Positions 10,947 through 21,351 of a DNA stretch of 64,000 nucleotides are shown here, in pieces. The first letter of the stretch is position 1, and every line of letters starts with the position of its first letter. The stretch lies in NCBI RefSeq assembly GCF_963675165.1, contig NC_087389.1, positions 4,276,830 to 4,340,829 of the forward strand, given 5' to 3'. The notes below the pieces were generated by a model. It was not told the origin of the DNA. It saw only the letters and a program-made list of their open reading frames with translations, and did not search any database. Source of the DNA: Halichondria panicea. Its lineage: Eukaryota; Porifera; Demospongiae; Suberitida; Halichondriidae. A program made the translations under genes and the position numbers.

Positions 10947-11818
10947 TATATAATGCGACTGCTATACATATATTATATGACGCTCTGCATTTATTATATA
11001 TATCAGGTACATATACAAATGTGTATGTGCTGCATTTGCTATATGCATATGCTATATGCACATGCTGCATTTACATATGGGGCATCTGCATATCATATGC
11101 ACCACCTGCATTTATATATATATTCATTTATGATGTACGTGTAATTTGTATTAATTTTAACACAAATGGCACCCCATAATTGTCCACTTTACTTACAGTG
11201 CATCCAGTCTAAAGAGTATAGAATGCCACAAATGTGTGAGTAGTTGTACAGTACATGAATGTAAATATTTTATGCTTGGAACATTTCTAAGAACGTCTGC
11301 TGATACCATTGTGTAGGTGAATGAATAAGCTACAATATATTCAAAAATGTGTCCATGGCAACATAAGGTGGTGGGTTTGTAAGGTTTGGAACTTTGTTAA
11401 TAACATCTAATTATAGATAGTTTGGCTAAAGGTTCGATGTTCCTTAAATATCTACACATCCTCTGCAGTGCTCAAAATTGCAACTTTTTAGTGCCGTTTC
11501 GGTTAGGGAGAGATTTGAAGAAAATCTCACAGCTATAAGGTCCAAAAATTACACCGAGTAAGCTTGAATAAATTATCAAACTTTTGATAAGAAAAATTTG
11601 TCCCGAAATACTTTAGTTTCGGAGATATAATATTGATGTTACACACTTATTTTACGATCACCCCCATTTTCGCCTAAAATGATTTCTCACTATAACAACT
11701 AATGGGGAAACATTTTTGTAGCTTATTTATTCACCTATATACGATGGTATCAGCACAATTTATTATAAATGTTCCAATCTTGAGATACATTTAAGTACAA
11801 CTACTCACCTATTTTTAT
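10947..11818. other. AT-rich spacer
   Basis: No gene is visible. The open frames at 10892-11179 are products of low-complexity TATA/TGCATA-rich DNA read on several strands. I see no further structure in the remainder. Confidence 0.4.
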
Positions 11819-12366
11819 ATCCGACTAGAAAAACATTTGCAATGTGAAAAATTGCTAGGATTGGCCAGGGGAACCACAAAAAAGCGTGGGAACAAGAAAT
11901 CAGACGAGAGCATAACTCCAATCCGTTACAACGTCAATCACATGTACTGGTAGTTTTCCCATGTTTTCCCAGCCAATATGCCACGCAATTTTTACTGGTG
12001 GAGTGATGACCAATCCCTATATATATTTATTATACATCCATTTTGGAATGTGGGGCGATTTGTGATGAATTGATGTTCCTAATACATGCAGTGTTGAGCA
12101 CATGTATACACACAGTCCATCCATGCGTATATAGTAACATGCACGGACCGTACTGGTGACCTGCACGGAATGATGTGGTGGATGGAAGCTGATAGATGGA
12201 TCTGGAACACAGTCTATTATTTAATATACTATGTATTGTACATGTTCATGACGTTGTAACGGATTGGAGTTATGCTCTCGTCTGATTTCTTGTTCCCACG
12301 CTTTTTTGTGGTTCCCCTGGCCAATCCTAGCAATTTTTCACATTGCAAATGTTTTTCTAGTCGGAT
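11819..12366. mobile_element. Foldback/TIR element with about 128-bp arms
   Basis: The left arm (11819-11946) begins ATCCGACTAGAAAAACATTT and the right arm (12239-12366) is its near-exact reverse complement. Both include CATTGCAAATGTTTTTCT and a CGTGGGAACAAGAAATCAG segment. The central 290 bp is unrelated. No coding capacity; the ORF at 12272-12511 is an arm product. Fragments of the same end occur at 3127-3170 and near 44500. Confidence 0.8.
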
Positions 12367-12906
12367 TCCCTTTCTTTTTCAGTACAGTTTACGTATCATG
12401 ACATGCATAAGTGGAACGTCAAGAGGCAGTACAGAAGTTCAAGAAGAGAAGACAGGACTAATCAGATATCTTCTCGAATATCTCTGGACTAATAATTATA
12501 GTAATGAGTAATAATATTATTGCTTGATATGTTGAATTTGCGAATCAGTATTAATTAAATGACAGCCATTTTAAGAGCATGATATCTAGCCAGTGCATAT
12601 AGCATGCCTGTCAGAGAAAGGGAGCTAGAGGAACAGTGTGAAGAAAAGCAACACCTCAGGCTCTGGAAAAGCACTGCTGCACTGATTTTAGGCGCACGGT
12701 TTATTAGCCACGCCTATCTATTATTAATTGGCCACAAAGATGGCGGAATTGTCTAGGTATAAGAGAAATAGAGACTGAGAGGTCATCTGCCTCGTGGAAG
12801 CAATCGCAAATCTGAAGAAGCGCTTTGTAATCCAGGTTGTAGTCGTTTGGAAACCCTGTGCAGAATGTCCTGGAGATGGCTGTACTTGGAGCAAATGCTG
12901 GGCAAG

Positions 12907-12938
12907 AAACTTACTTACTTACTTACTTACTTACTTAG
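12907..12938. repeat. ACTT tetranucleotide microsatellite
   Basis: A run of about seven ACTT units in otherwise unremarkable intergenic DNA between the foldback element and the kinase array. I see no gene in 12367-13289. Confidence 0.8.
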
Positions 12939-13296
12939 TCAGTCAGACAAAGAGCGGTGAAACGTAGAAATAGTGCAATTTTTAAAATGACAATATTCAT
13001 TCATTAAAATGTTCATGGATTATGAAATGAGAGATACAAAGAGAGAAAAGGCTAAATAAACTATCTGTCTAGCCAGTTCCTTGATGTGACCTTTCCCTGC
13101 AGAGATAGAACAGTTTGAACATGAGTCAAAATAATTGAAATATTGCTAAACACGGGCAAACCCACTGCCAATCCTATGTAAAACCTACTGGTTTTACTAA
13201 TTCTACTCTTTAGACTAGATGCACTGTATTACTTATACCATGTCGATCTTTCTACTATAGAATCTGATTAGCATTGTGCATATTATACTTACCCTG

Positions 13297-13910
13297 TGAA
13301 TCAAACCTCTCTCTGAAAGAAAAGCCATGCCCATTGCTATGTCTAGCATGTACTTCATCAGCTGCCTCACTGGTCGAGTGTTTTTCTGCATGCATGTGTT
13401 TGGTAAAAGGAATAGAAGCAATTAAAATCACATAATAATTATTATCGTATCTTGAACAATCTTGAAGTCTATACACTAACCATTAGAAATGTCTTCAAGT
13501 CTCCAAGAGGCATGTATTCCATCACGATCCAATTCTCTGCAGGTATGATTTACCATAATTAAGGTATTCTACCACTTTCTGACTATCGGACTTCTCTTAC
13601 CTTTTTTAATAATTCCATAAAAGCGGACAATGTTGGGATGCTTCATGCTAGAATTGGCAGAAGCGGCCATCTTCCTCTCAAAGTTGTTGTTCTCTTTCTC
13701 GTTCTCACATTTAACTCTCTTCACCGCCACGTCTATCATTTCTCCCGTCAAGTTCTGGAGCTTGCCACAGAAAACATCTCCAAACTCACCTGCGTGACTA
13801 TATATTGTACTCAGATTGGCTATAATATTGCTACAACACCTTTTGCAATTATTTTCATATTAGAAAGGTCTTGAAACATTGACATCTCAACCTCAAGAGT
13901 AGTGGTTGTC
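13297..13910 (-). pseudogene. Tyrosine-kinase remnant lacking the catalytic exon
   Basis: Minus-strand exon remnants match the tyrosine-kinase end of the gene at 26127-30186 in order: about 13910-13845 (TTTLEVEMSMFQDL, with part of the exon deleted), about 13790-13605 ([15 protein letters not shown] lysine, KHPNIVRFYG), about 13540-13490 ([19 protein letters not shown]) and 13395-13297 (RPVRQLMKYMLDIAMGMAFL to IHR). Splice signals are kept. The next exon, which should hold DLAARN, DFG and the whole C-lobe, is absent down to 13000. It lies 1.5 kb downstream of the truncated third array gene (15365-18175) and is most simply that gene's lost tyrosine-kinase end. Catalytically dead if ever translated. 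Confidence 0.75.
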
Positions 13911-15364
13911 TCTGAATAGGAATATGCATGCTCAAATTATCAATGATTGAGGATTTGTATTAGTTTACATGGCTATTAAGTAAAGGCCCTTGATCACAAT
14001 CTACTACTGGGCATTGAAACAGCGTAATAACTATTTTTTTGCCTTGAAAACCATTTGCTGCATTTCATGTTGGTTACGCTTCGAACCGGTGATTAGCAAT
14101 CAGCGATAATACCTCAAAAACCACCCATAAGCGTTATGGGGAGTTGGAGGGGTGGAGCAGCGTAGGAGGATGCCGTCAATGAATATCATTAGCTGCGAAT
14201 TCCCTGCGGTTAATTTGGATCAATGAATATCATTATTCCAAGACAAATTAGGTAAGTAGCTGGGTACGAGCCCACTCCTATGGTGCCCCATCGCGGTATG
14301 AACATACCGGAGAAAGAAAAACAAAAGGGGAATGGGTGGGTAGGAAACAGTAAAAACAGCTAGCCCGCTTTAGTGATAGCTAGACAAATTTCAGCCTGAG
14401 GCAATGCGAGTGAGATGGCAGATTTCCGCACGAGGCGATGCCTGCTAGGCATGCGCAATGTGAAGGCTACGCTCCACCCCATTAACTCCGTTTAACTTCA
14501 TTAAACTCCATATAAAACCAGCATAGAAACCAGTATAGAAACCACTTGGTGCATAGATATGTAGTTTTCTTATAGAATTACAGAATGAAAACCATGCATA
14601 GTGCATAGCAAACTTTCCATATGCAGGAACCACAAATATTGTACAGTGTGGTCCCTATAAAAGCAGTGATTTGACAGTTTGGTAAACCTTCATGCATGTA
14701 TGCATGCCATTCATGTGTTTTGAGTGAGATTCCATGTAATTATATAAAGCAGATTTCATCCATGGACTGCATTTACACACATGCATGCAGTGAAACATGC
14801 ATGTTATAGCATATCAGAGCACTAGATTGTTTTGATCTGCCCACTCACTGGGCAACAAATATAAACGTTTATTCGCTTGGTGATGTTATTAGTTTACAAT
14901 ACAATTATATTATTATATAATTGGAGCAATTAAGTACTAGTTAATGCACTGAGTGCTCTATGGATATTATTGGCCAAGCAGATATTCTTGAAGCATTATG
15001 TAGCACTCGGTTTCGCTTCGAACTACATGAGCTTCTTGAACTTCCATAGAGCACTTGCATGAAACGGTGCATTAACTATAGTTTGTAGTTTCCAGCTACC
15101 AAAACTATCGCTCTAGTAGAGCTAACTATAAGTAGAATAACAACCTTCTATATGAACATTACTATTCCTAATTCTGGAGATACTGCAATGGTAAGTACAT
15201 GATTTTCTAAATAAGTACATAATTTTCTAAGTTGGATAAAACACTTCCTTTAGCCAATCAAATTGCATGCAGTATTTATGGCAAACATGATCTAAAGTTG
15301 TATAGATCTTATAGTCTATGTTATTTGTTAGCATAGTTTTTCTTTTAATCTCTGTGCTATGCAA
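13911..15364. other. Spacer with a small inverted repeat
   Basis: No gene is seen. At 14937-15076 a small inverted repeat has ends AGTTAATGCACTGAGTGCTC... and ...GAGCACTTGCATGAAACGGTGCATTAACT, probably a short TIR element. The DNA probably replaced or separates the linker exon and the tyrosine-kinase remnant of the third array gene. Confidence 0.45.
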
Positions 15365-18175
15365 CTAGCTATGCTCAAGACGACATTGCGTTTTATAACA
15401 ATTCAGACTGTAAATTGCAAAGACATTTATTTTCCCCTCACCCTCACAGCTGCCTTGTATAAGTGAAGATGACCTGACTCTCATAATCTCATTACCACCG
15501 TACAGACCAGGCAATGGAGTTCCACCTCCTACTGGTGTTGTTTGCTCTTCTTGGATTTGAACTTCAGTAGAGCGTGATGTTATTGTACCGGCAGTAGACT
15601 CCTTCTTACTGGTGATGTTTATATACCTAAATCTACAAATTTCGTCATAATTATCATCTAGATCTAGATCTATGTCGGTTTTCTGAATACATTTTGATGT
15701 ATTAGCTATGTCATCACACTCCTCTGATGCTAGATCTACATCATCACAGTCCTCTGATACTACATCATTGTAGTTTTCTGATTCTACATCATCATACTCC
15801 TCTGATGCTAGATCTACATCATCACAGTTCTCTGATGCTACATCATCGTAGTTTTCTGATGCTACATCATCATACTCCTCTGATGCTAGTCTAAGATCTA
15901 CATCCTCGTAGTCCTCTGATACTACATCATCATAGTTTTCAGATGCTACATCATCATGCTCCTCTGATGCTAGATCTACATCATCATAATCCCTTGATGC
16001 TACATCATCATAGACCTCTGATGTATTGCCAAAATATTTGAATTCTTGTAGAGATATTTTCTTCGCCTTTTTTGACGAAAACAGCATTTGTCCTTGGCTT
16101 ACTGAACTGGCTGTTAAGGAATCTTGCTTTATATTCCCTATAGCAGACATGGCACCTTGCATTTGAGGCTTTGTGCTTAGCATGTTGTAGGACGGGTTTT
16201 CTTGTGTGTGTATAACTGTTCTGTGATAGTGTGGCTTAAACTGCTCATAATTTCCCTCTGATGTCTTATGCAGTGAAGCAGTCTGCCTTGAAAATGCTAC
16301 CTTCTGTGCTTTCTGGTGCAAAGCTGCATCCGCTTCAGTGTACACTCGAGGCAGTTCTGTTTCACTCGATCTTGACCGCAAAGGTAGTGAGGGTAAAGGA
16401 TGTGACTTTTCTCTTCTCTGTGCACGTGGTGTTTGAGGGAATGGCTCAACAATCTCGTAGGCAAGATCAGGCTGAGATGGATTTATGAATATCCCTAAAG
16501 CAGTGACCCAGCAATCACGCTCTTCCTGCAAAACTGAATATAATAGTATGTACTACACAGTAAAAACAGATTCGTTATAATAACATAAAACATCTCAAAT
16601 AAAATGCATCATTTGAAATTTAATGTAGAAATGACAGAAATTTATGTCATTTCTACATTAAATTTCAAATGATGCATTTTATTTGAGATGTTTTATGTTA
16701 TTATAACGAATCTGTTTTTACTGTGTATACGTGATTATATAGTATAATCCACCTCTGTATCTGCTTTGAAATACCAAGTTTGTTTCTTTTTTTTGTGCAT
16801 GAAATGCACAGCAAAGCGGAACTGTGGTACTTTATAAACTGGTTCAACAGAATTAACACTTTCCAAATTCAGCTCTTTGACTTTTTTTTCCTAAAGATTC
16901 AAATTAAAGTAAAGGCATTGAAGATAATGCAACACTCACAGACCACTTTTGATATTTCAGTTTTCCATCTTCAAGGTGGAGAACACAACGCTTGCTGCAT
17001 TGATTCTTTTTCTTCCCATGGCATATCTGCATCTCCATCACAAAGTGTGAGCCACCCTGTGACAGTCAATTATTAAAAGCAATACATAATGTCAACTTAA
17101 TTACCATGATTTTAGTTAGTTGAATACTTGCACCTGTAATTGAAGGGGGTTGTTCTATTGACATGCTTAGTTTTTTCATTGCGTTCTCCTTTGAAGTCTC
17201 ATGCAATGAAGCAGCCTGCTCTAAAAACGCTGCCTTTTGATCTTCCTGGTGCATAGCTGAGCTCAGCATTTCAGACATTTTCTTGGATGTTGGTCTACAC
17301 TCTGGCATGTTATCTAAGCAGAGCTTTACCATTCCAATCACTTCGGAAGGAATTGCTTTCATTTTTTCTATTTCTTCAAAGTACGTAATTCTACGCTCCA
17401 CTTCACTTCTTGCACACAGTTTGTTCGGAGGGTGGCTGTTTGGATCGCTGTAAGTCGAGTGCAGGAGAGGACTTGGAAATTGATGACCAAAAACAAAAAG
17501 AGACATGTGGCCAAAAGAAAATATATCGAGGCCAGTGTCGTATATGGCTGGGGCACCATTGGCTTCCGGTGGCATGTAATCAAGTGTGCCTGGAGTTTGG
17601 CTGAGATGTCTAGCAACAGTTTCTGGGTCGATGATGTGAAAGTTTCCAAGATCTGCAATTTTTGCTTGCGTTGTAGATGTGAGGAGGATGTTTTGTGCAG
17701 TGAGGTCACGATGTATGATCGGTGGTTGATAGGAGTGCAAAAAGACGAGGCCTTTTGCAACATCATAGAGAATAGACAGCCGTAAAAACAATGAAACTTC
17801 CTTTGCAGGAATTGTCTCCAAAAAATCGTCAAGACTTTTGTCGAGTCGTTCCATTACGAGAACAGGACTAAAGCTATCGTCAAGAAAAGCAAGGCCATAA
17901 AAGTGAACTATGTTTGGGTGATGCATTTGTGACATTAGCTCACACTCAGTGAGGAATTTGTCAACGATATGTTGGATACCTTTGTTTAGTGGATCAAGAA
18001 ACGTCTCATGTATTTTCTTACCTGCACAAGCTGCTCCGTAAAACTGGAGCTCGACAACATAACCAAATGCTCCGCTTCCAAGCTGTCTTCCCGTGGATAC
18101 CACTCCTTGCTTGATGTACGGCTGTAGTCGAGGTGTGTCCCTGATTTCCTGCAAATAGTGAATGTCTTCACTCAT
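15365..18175 (-). CDS. Kinase-PH protein with YDDV-repeat tail; tyrosine kinase lost (array copy C)
   Basis: Four minus-strand exons (18175-17105, 17056-16940, 16890-16753, 16525-15365) join in phase to about 828 residues. Residues about 25-300 form a protein kinase: G-SGAFG loop, CAGKKIHETF lysine, HRDLTAQN catalytic loop, DLGNFH in place of DFG, and MPPEA. Residues about 358-470 form a PH domain ending in ERDCWVTAL. The tail holds an acidic array of about a dozen units built on EEYDDVASENYDDV (DNA 15690-16020), with several Tyr replaced by Cys or His, plus YEIV and LPSLPLRS-type proline segments. In sister genes the linker exon splices on to a tyrosine kinase; here the donor is mutated and the frame reads through to a stop at 15365. 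The ATG at 18175 matches the start of the sister at 30186. Likely an intracellular signalling or scaffold protein; activity is inferred from motifs only. Confidence 0.8.
15690..16020 (-). repeat. Coding minisatellite of YDDV-type Tyr motifs
   Basis: Within the last exon of array copy C, a repeat of about 30-33 bp encodes units such as SEEYDDVASENYDDV and SEDYEDVDLASEE. Tyr is replaced by Cys in at least three units and by His in one. YxxV in acidic context is a plausible tyrosine-phosphorylation and SH2-docking motif. The two sister genes have only scattered single motifs. Confidence 0.85.
16555..16726. repeat. Perfect 82-bp palindrome in a kinase-gene intron
   Basis: The left arm (16555-16636) and right arm (16645-16726) are exact reverse complements around an 8-base loop (GAAATTTA). 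It lies wholly within the intron between the third and fourth exons of array copy C. Perfect identity implies a recent origin or ongoing arm correction. No coding content. Confidence 0.9.
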
Positions 18176-18459
18176 TTTGTATTTATGAATTTGAATCGGA
18201 AGATCAGTCAATAGCTTCTAGCTTGTGCTGTTGATTGAAACGAGTGGTTTGTTGGATTCGATCCAGGTCAGGAGTGTAGTGAATGTAGGAGGTTTTGTAC
18301 TTGTTTTTGTATTTGAATAGAGTTCTGTAAACAATCCTAACGGATATCACAGCTTGTTTATTTGCTATTACCCGAATTGTTTTTGTTGTCAGTTCATCTT
18401 TAACTGCTAAAACAAGCTGTGAATTGTGTTAATGGTTTACTTAGATTCATAACATTCGT

Positions 18460-21158
18460 TTCACACTGGCCTGTAGAGTTTTCACAGCTACATCTACCAT
18501 CTCACCAGTTAGATAACGCAGCTTGGCATGATAGATATCTTCGAATTCTCCTTTGTTTAAAAATTACAATAGTACAGTGGCTTATCTGAGTCATTACTAT
18601 TCGCAATAAGCTCCCATTACAACTCATGTAGTGGTTTTGATGATCCTGTGCAAATTAACATTTTAACATACATTGTGTATTGTATAGAACTGGGGAGGAT
18701 GGAACCACTGTTTATTATTCAGACTGCTTTGTTTACTGCATATATACCATGCCTATATGCTCTCGCTGCTAAGGTGATGCACCTCCATGGGCGGGACTAG
18801 GGAGTGAAGGGACCTCCGACCTATTGTCATGAATAATATTGTGAAAGCTTTGGAGTTCAATTTTACTTATATCAAGTGTGTTAAACTTACATTTTTCCAT
18901 CACTCTCACAGCTGCCTTGTGTAGGTGAAGATGACTTGACTCTCATTTTTCTCAGTAGATCTATCACTGTACAGACCAGGCAGCATTAGAGTATTTGTGC
19001 TGTTGGCTCATCTTGGATTGTAACTTCAGCAGAACTTGGTCTACTGGCAGCAAACTCATTTTGGCTGGTGATGTTTACATAATTATACAACTACTAACCT
19101 TATAATAATATCACCTAGATCTATGTGGTTTGCTGCATGCATGTGAACATTTAACTTTTGATATAACATTAGCCACATTTAATATAGGCCTGGTTTCTGT
19201 CTCGGGAAAATGTCCGCTTTGATGGTGTGAGTGGTGCCACGGCAATGTTATACCTACTATCAATGTCATCATACAGTTTATTCCGATATATATGTTGAAC
19301 TTGTACGACATGCAAAATATTGTTTTGTTACTACATCATCATAGACCTAACTCTGATGCAAGCAATTCTAAGGAATCTTGCTCCATGCAGTAACAAGCAT
19401 ATGGATAGAACCTTGCACTTGAGGCTTTGCGCTTGGCACTTTGTATAATAGATTTGATATTGTGTAGATTTGTCTGTTATAGTACAGTGGGGCGGGGCGA
19501 CTTAAAGTGCTTTGATATTTCGTGGAGGAGGGAAGCAGCCTGCCTTGAAATTGCTACCCTTTCTGCTTTCTGCGCTTTATATTACACGCTCGAGGCAAAT
19601 CTGTTTCAGACCGCAAAAGTGGTAGGGGTACAGGTCTAGTTTCTTTGGTTCAACAGTCTCGTGATAATTAAGCACAATTAATTAATGTGACAATGTTTGA
19701 AATCTAGAAGGCTGAGATGGATTGATGAATCCTCCCAGAGCAGTGACGGTGTTCTTGCAAAATTTCATTATTCTATATACTATACACATAGTAGCTTATG
19801 AACCACAAATCTTGTAGCATAATTTGATTCTTTTTCTTCCCATGGCATATATATATTAAGTGAAGAGGTTTGTTCTATACAAACACCAATTTGACACACA
19901 CTTTAATGGCTCAGAATTTCAGAAACTTTCTTGGGTGGTGGTCTACACTCTTACGTTATCTATAGGCGCATGCAGCTTTACCATTCCAATCATTAATTGT
20001 GTATTGTATAGAACTGGGGAGGATCTATTTCTTCAAAGTAAGCAACTCATATGCTCCACTTAATTCACTTCTTGCACACAGTTTGTTCGGAGGGTGGCTG
20101 TTTGGATCGTTGTAATTTGGTCGCAGGAGAGGACTTGGAAATTGATGGCTAGGAACATAAGGAGACATGTGTCCAAAAGAGAATGTATCGAGGCTGGTGT
20201 CGTATATGGCTGGGGTACCAATGGCTTCGAGTGGCATGTACACAAGTTATGCCTGGAGTTTGGCTGAGACTTCTCGAAAGAGCTTCTGTGTCGATGATGC
20301 AAGAGTTGCCAAGATTTGCTTGCTTTTTGAGGAGAATGTTTTGTGCAGTGAGGTCACGATGTATGATTGGTGGCCGAGTGCAAAAAGACAACCTTTTGCA
20401 ACATCATTCAGGCGTAAAACAATGAAACGTTCTTTGCCGGAATTGTCTCCAAGAAATCGTCAAGAATTTTGTCCATTATGAGAACAGGACTTAAGTTATC
20501 GTCAAAAATAAAAACCATAAAAGTTATGTGTAGGCGTAAAACAATGAAACGTTCTTTGCCGGAATTGTCTCCAAGAAATCGTCAAGACTTTTGTCCATTA
20601 CGAGAACAGGACTTAAGTTATCGTCAAAAATAAAAACCATAAAAGTTATGTGTAGGCGTAAAACAATGAAACGTTCTTTGCCGGAATTGTCTCCAAGAAA
20701 TCGTCAAGACTTTTGTCCATTACGAGAACAGGACTGAAGTTATCGTCAAAAAGAAAAACCATAAAAGTTATATGTTTGGTTGATGCATGTGTGACATTAG
20801 CTCACACTCAGCGATGAATTGGTCAACGATATGTTGGACACCTTTATTTAGCGGGTCAAGAAACGTCTCATGTATCTTCTTCCCTGCACAAGCTGCTCCG
20901 TAAAGCTGGAGCTCAACAACTGCCTTCCAATATTGGACCTGTATCAAGTACCCCTTACAATATCATTACACATTCAATCATCTAGATTCATGCAGCATAG
21001 TTATACTCTTACTTTTACATGTGATTATGGTGTCACACAAAAGTACACCTAATGCAGGAAAGTTTGGTCTACTAAGCTATACTGTTAAATTTAACGGGTT
21101 GCTGCAATTGAGGGAACTCTTTGATCAGCTGCAGACGACTGCGTACACTGCTGTCCAT
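18460..21158 (-). pseudogene. Dual-kinase array copy D, pseudogene
   Basis: Degenerate remains of every part of the array gene occur in order on the minus strand. An N-terminus begins at an ATG at 21156-21158 (MDSSVRSRLQLIKEFPQLQQ, close to the start of copy B). Kinase fragments follow from about 20930 to 20020 with many frameshifts, including a [18 protein letters not shown] piece. PH and linker remnants lie at about 19900-18900, ending in a segment almost identical to the linker end of copy C. A tyrosine-kinase N-lobe piece (GEFEDIYHAKL...GEMVDVAVKTLQ) lies at about 18555-18465. No continuous frame exists. It sits 190 bp downstream of the end of copy B and about 290 bp upstream of copy C, so the array is head to tail. 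Confidence 0.8.
20412..20775. repeat. Three tandem 121-123 bp units inside the copy D pseudogene
   Basis: The segment beginning GCGTAAAACAATGAAACGTT occurs at 20412, 20535 and 20656, each unit running to about AAAAGTTATGTGTAG. It is a kinase-coding piece (opposite strand) locally triplicated after the gene had decayed. There are very few differences between units, so the triplication is recent. Confidence 0.9.
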
Positions 21159-21351
21159 CTCGCTATACTCACTCTAAAAAAATGCTGTATGCATGGAAGA
21201 AAACTGCTCACTATAGCGATATAATACTGCTCTTCATGCATCCTAAAACTGTAACACTCACATTAGCGGTTATCGTAGTTTAGTTACATAATGTTACTAT
21301 AACCACACGTTGTCACAAAATAATATCACACTCACTATCTATATAGCTATA

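Noticed and set aside
10892..11179. 95-residue ORF rich in Tyr, Cys and Ile
   Set aside because: Low-complexity TATA/TGCATA DNA gives open frames on several strands; no motif or splice support.
14085..14110. tRNA-like T-arm (GCTTCGAACC) near 14090 and GGATTCGATCC near 18255
   Set aside because: No acceptor stem, D-arm or anticodon arm could be folded around either.
17368..17832. 154-residue ORF inside kinase 1 of copy C, and similar ones in the other copies (20060-20302, 29493-29768)
   Set aside because: Alternative-frame shadows of the conserved kinase exon; they recur because the kinase is duplicated.
20412..20775. Possible CRISPR-like repeat
   Set aside because: Units are 121-123 bp contiguous tandem repeats of kinase-derived DNA, with no spacers, in a eukaryotic setting.
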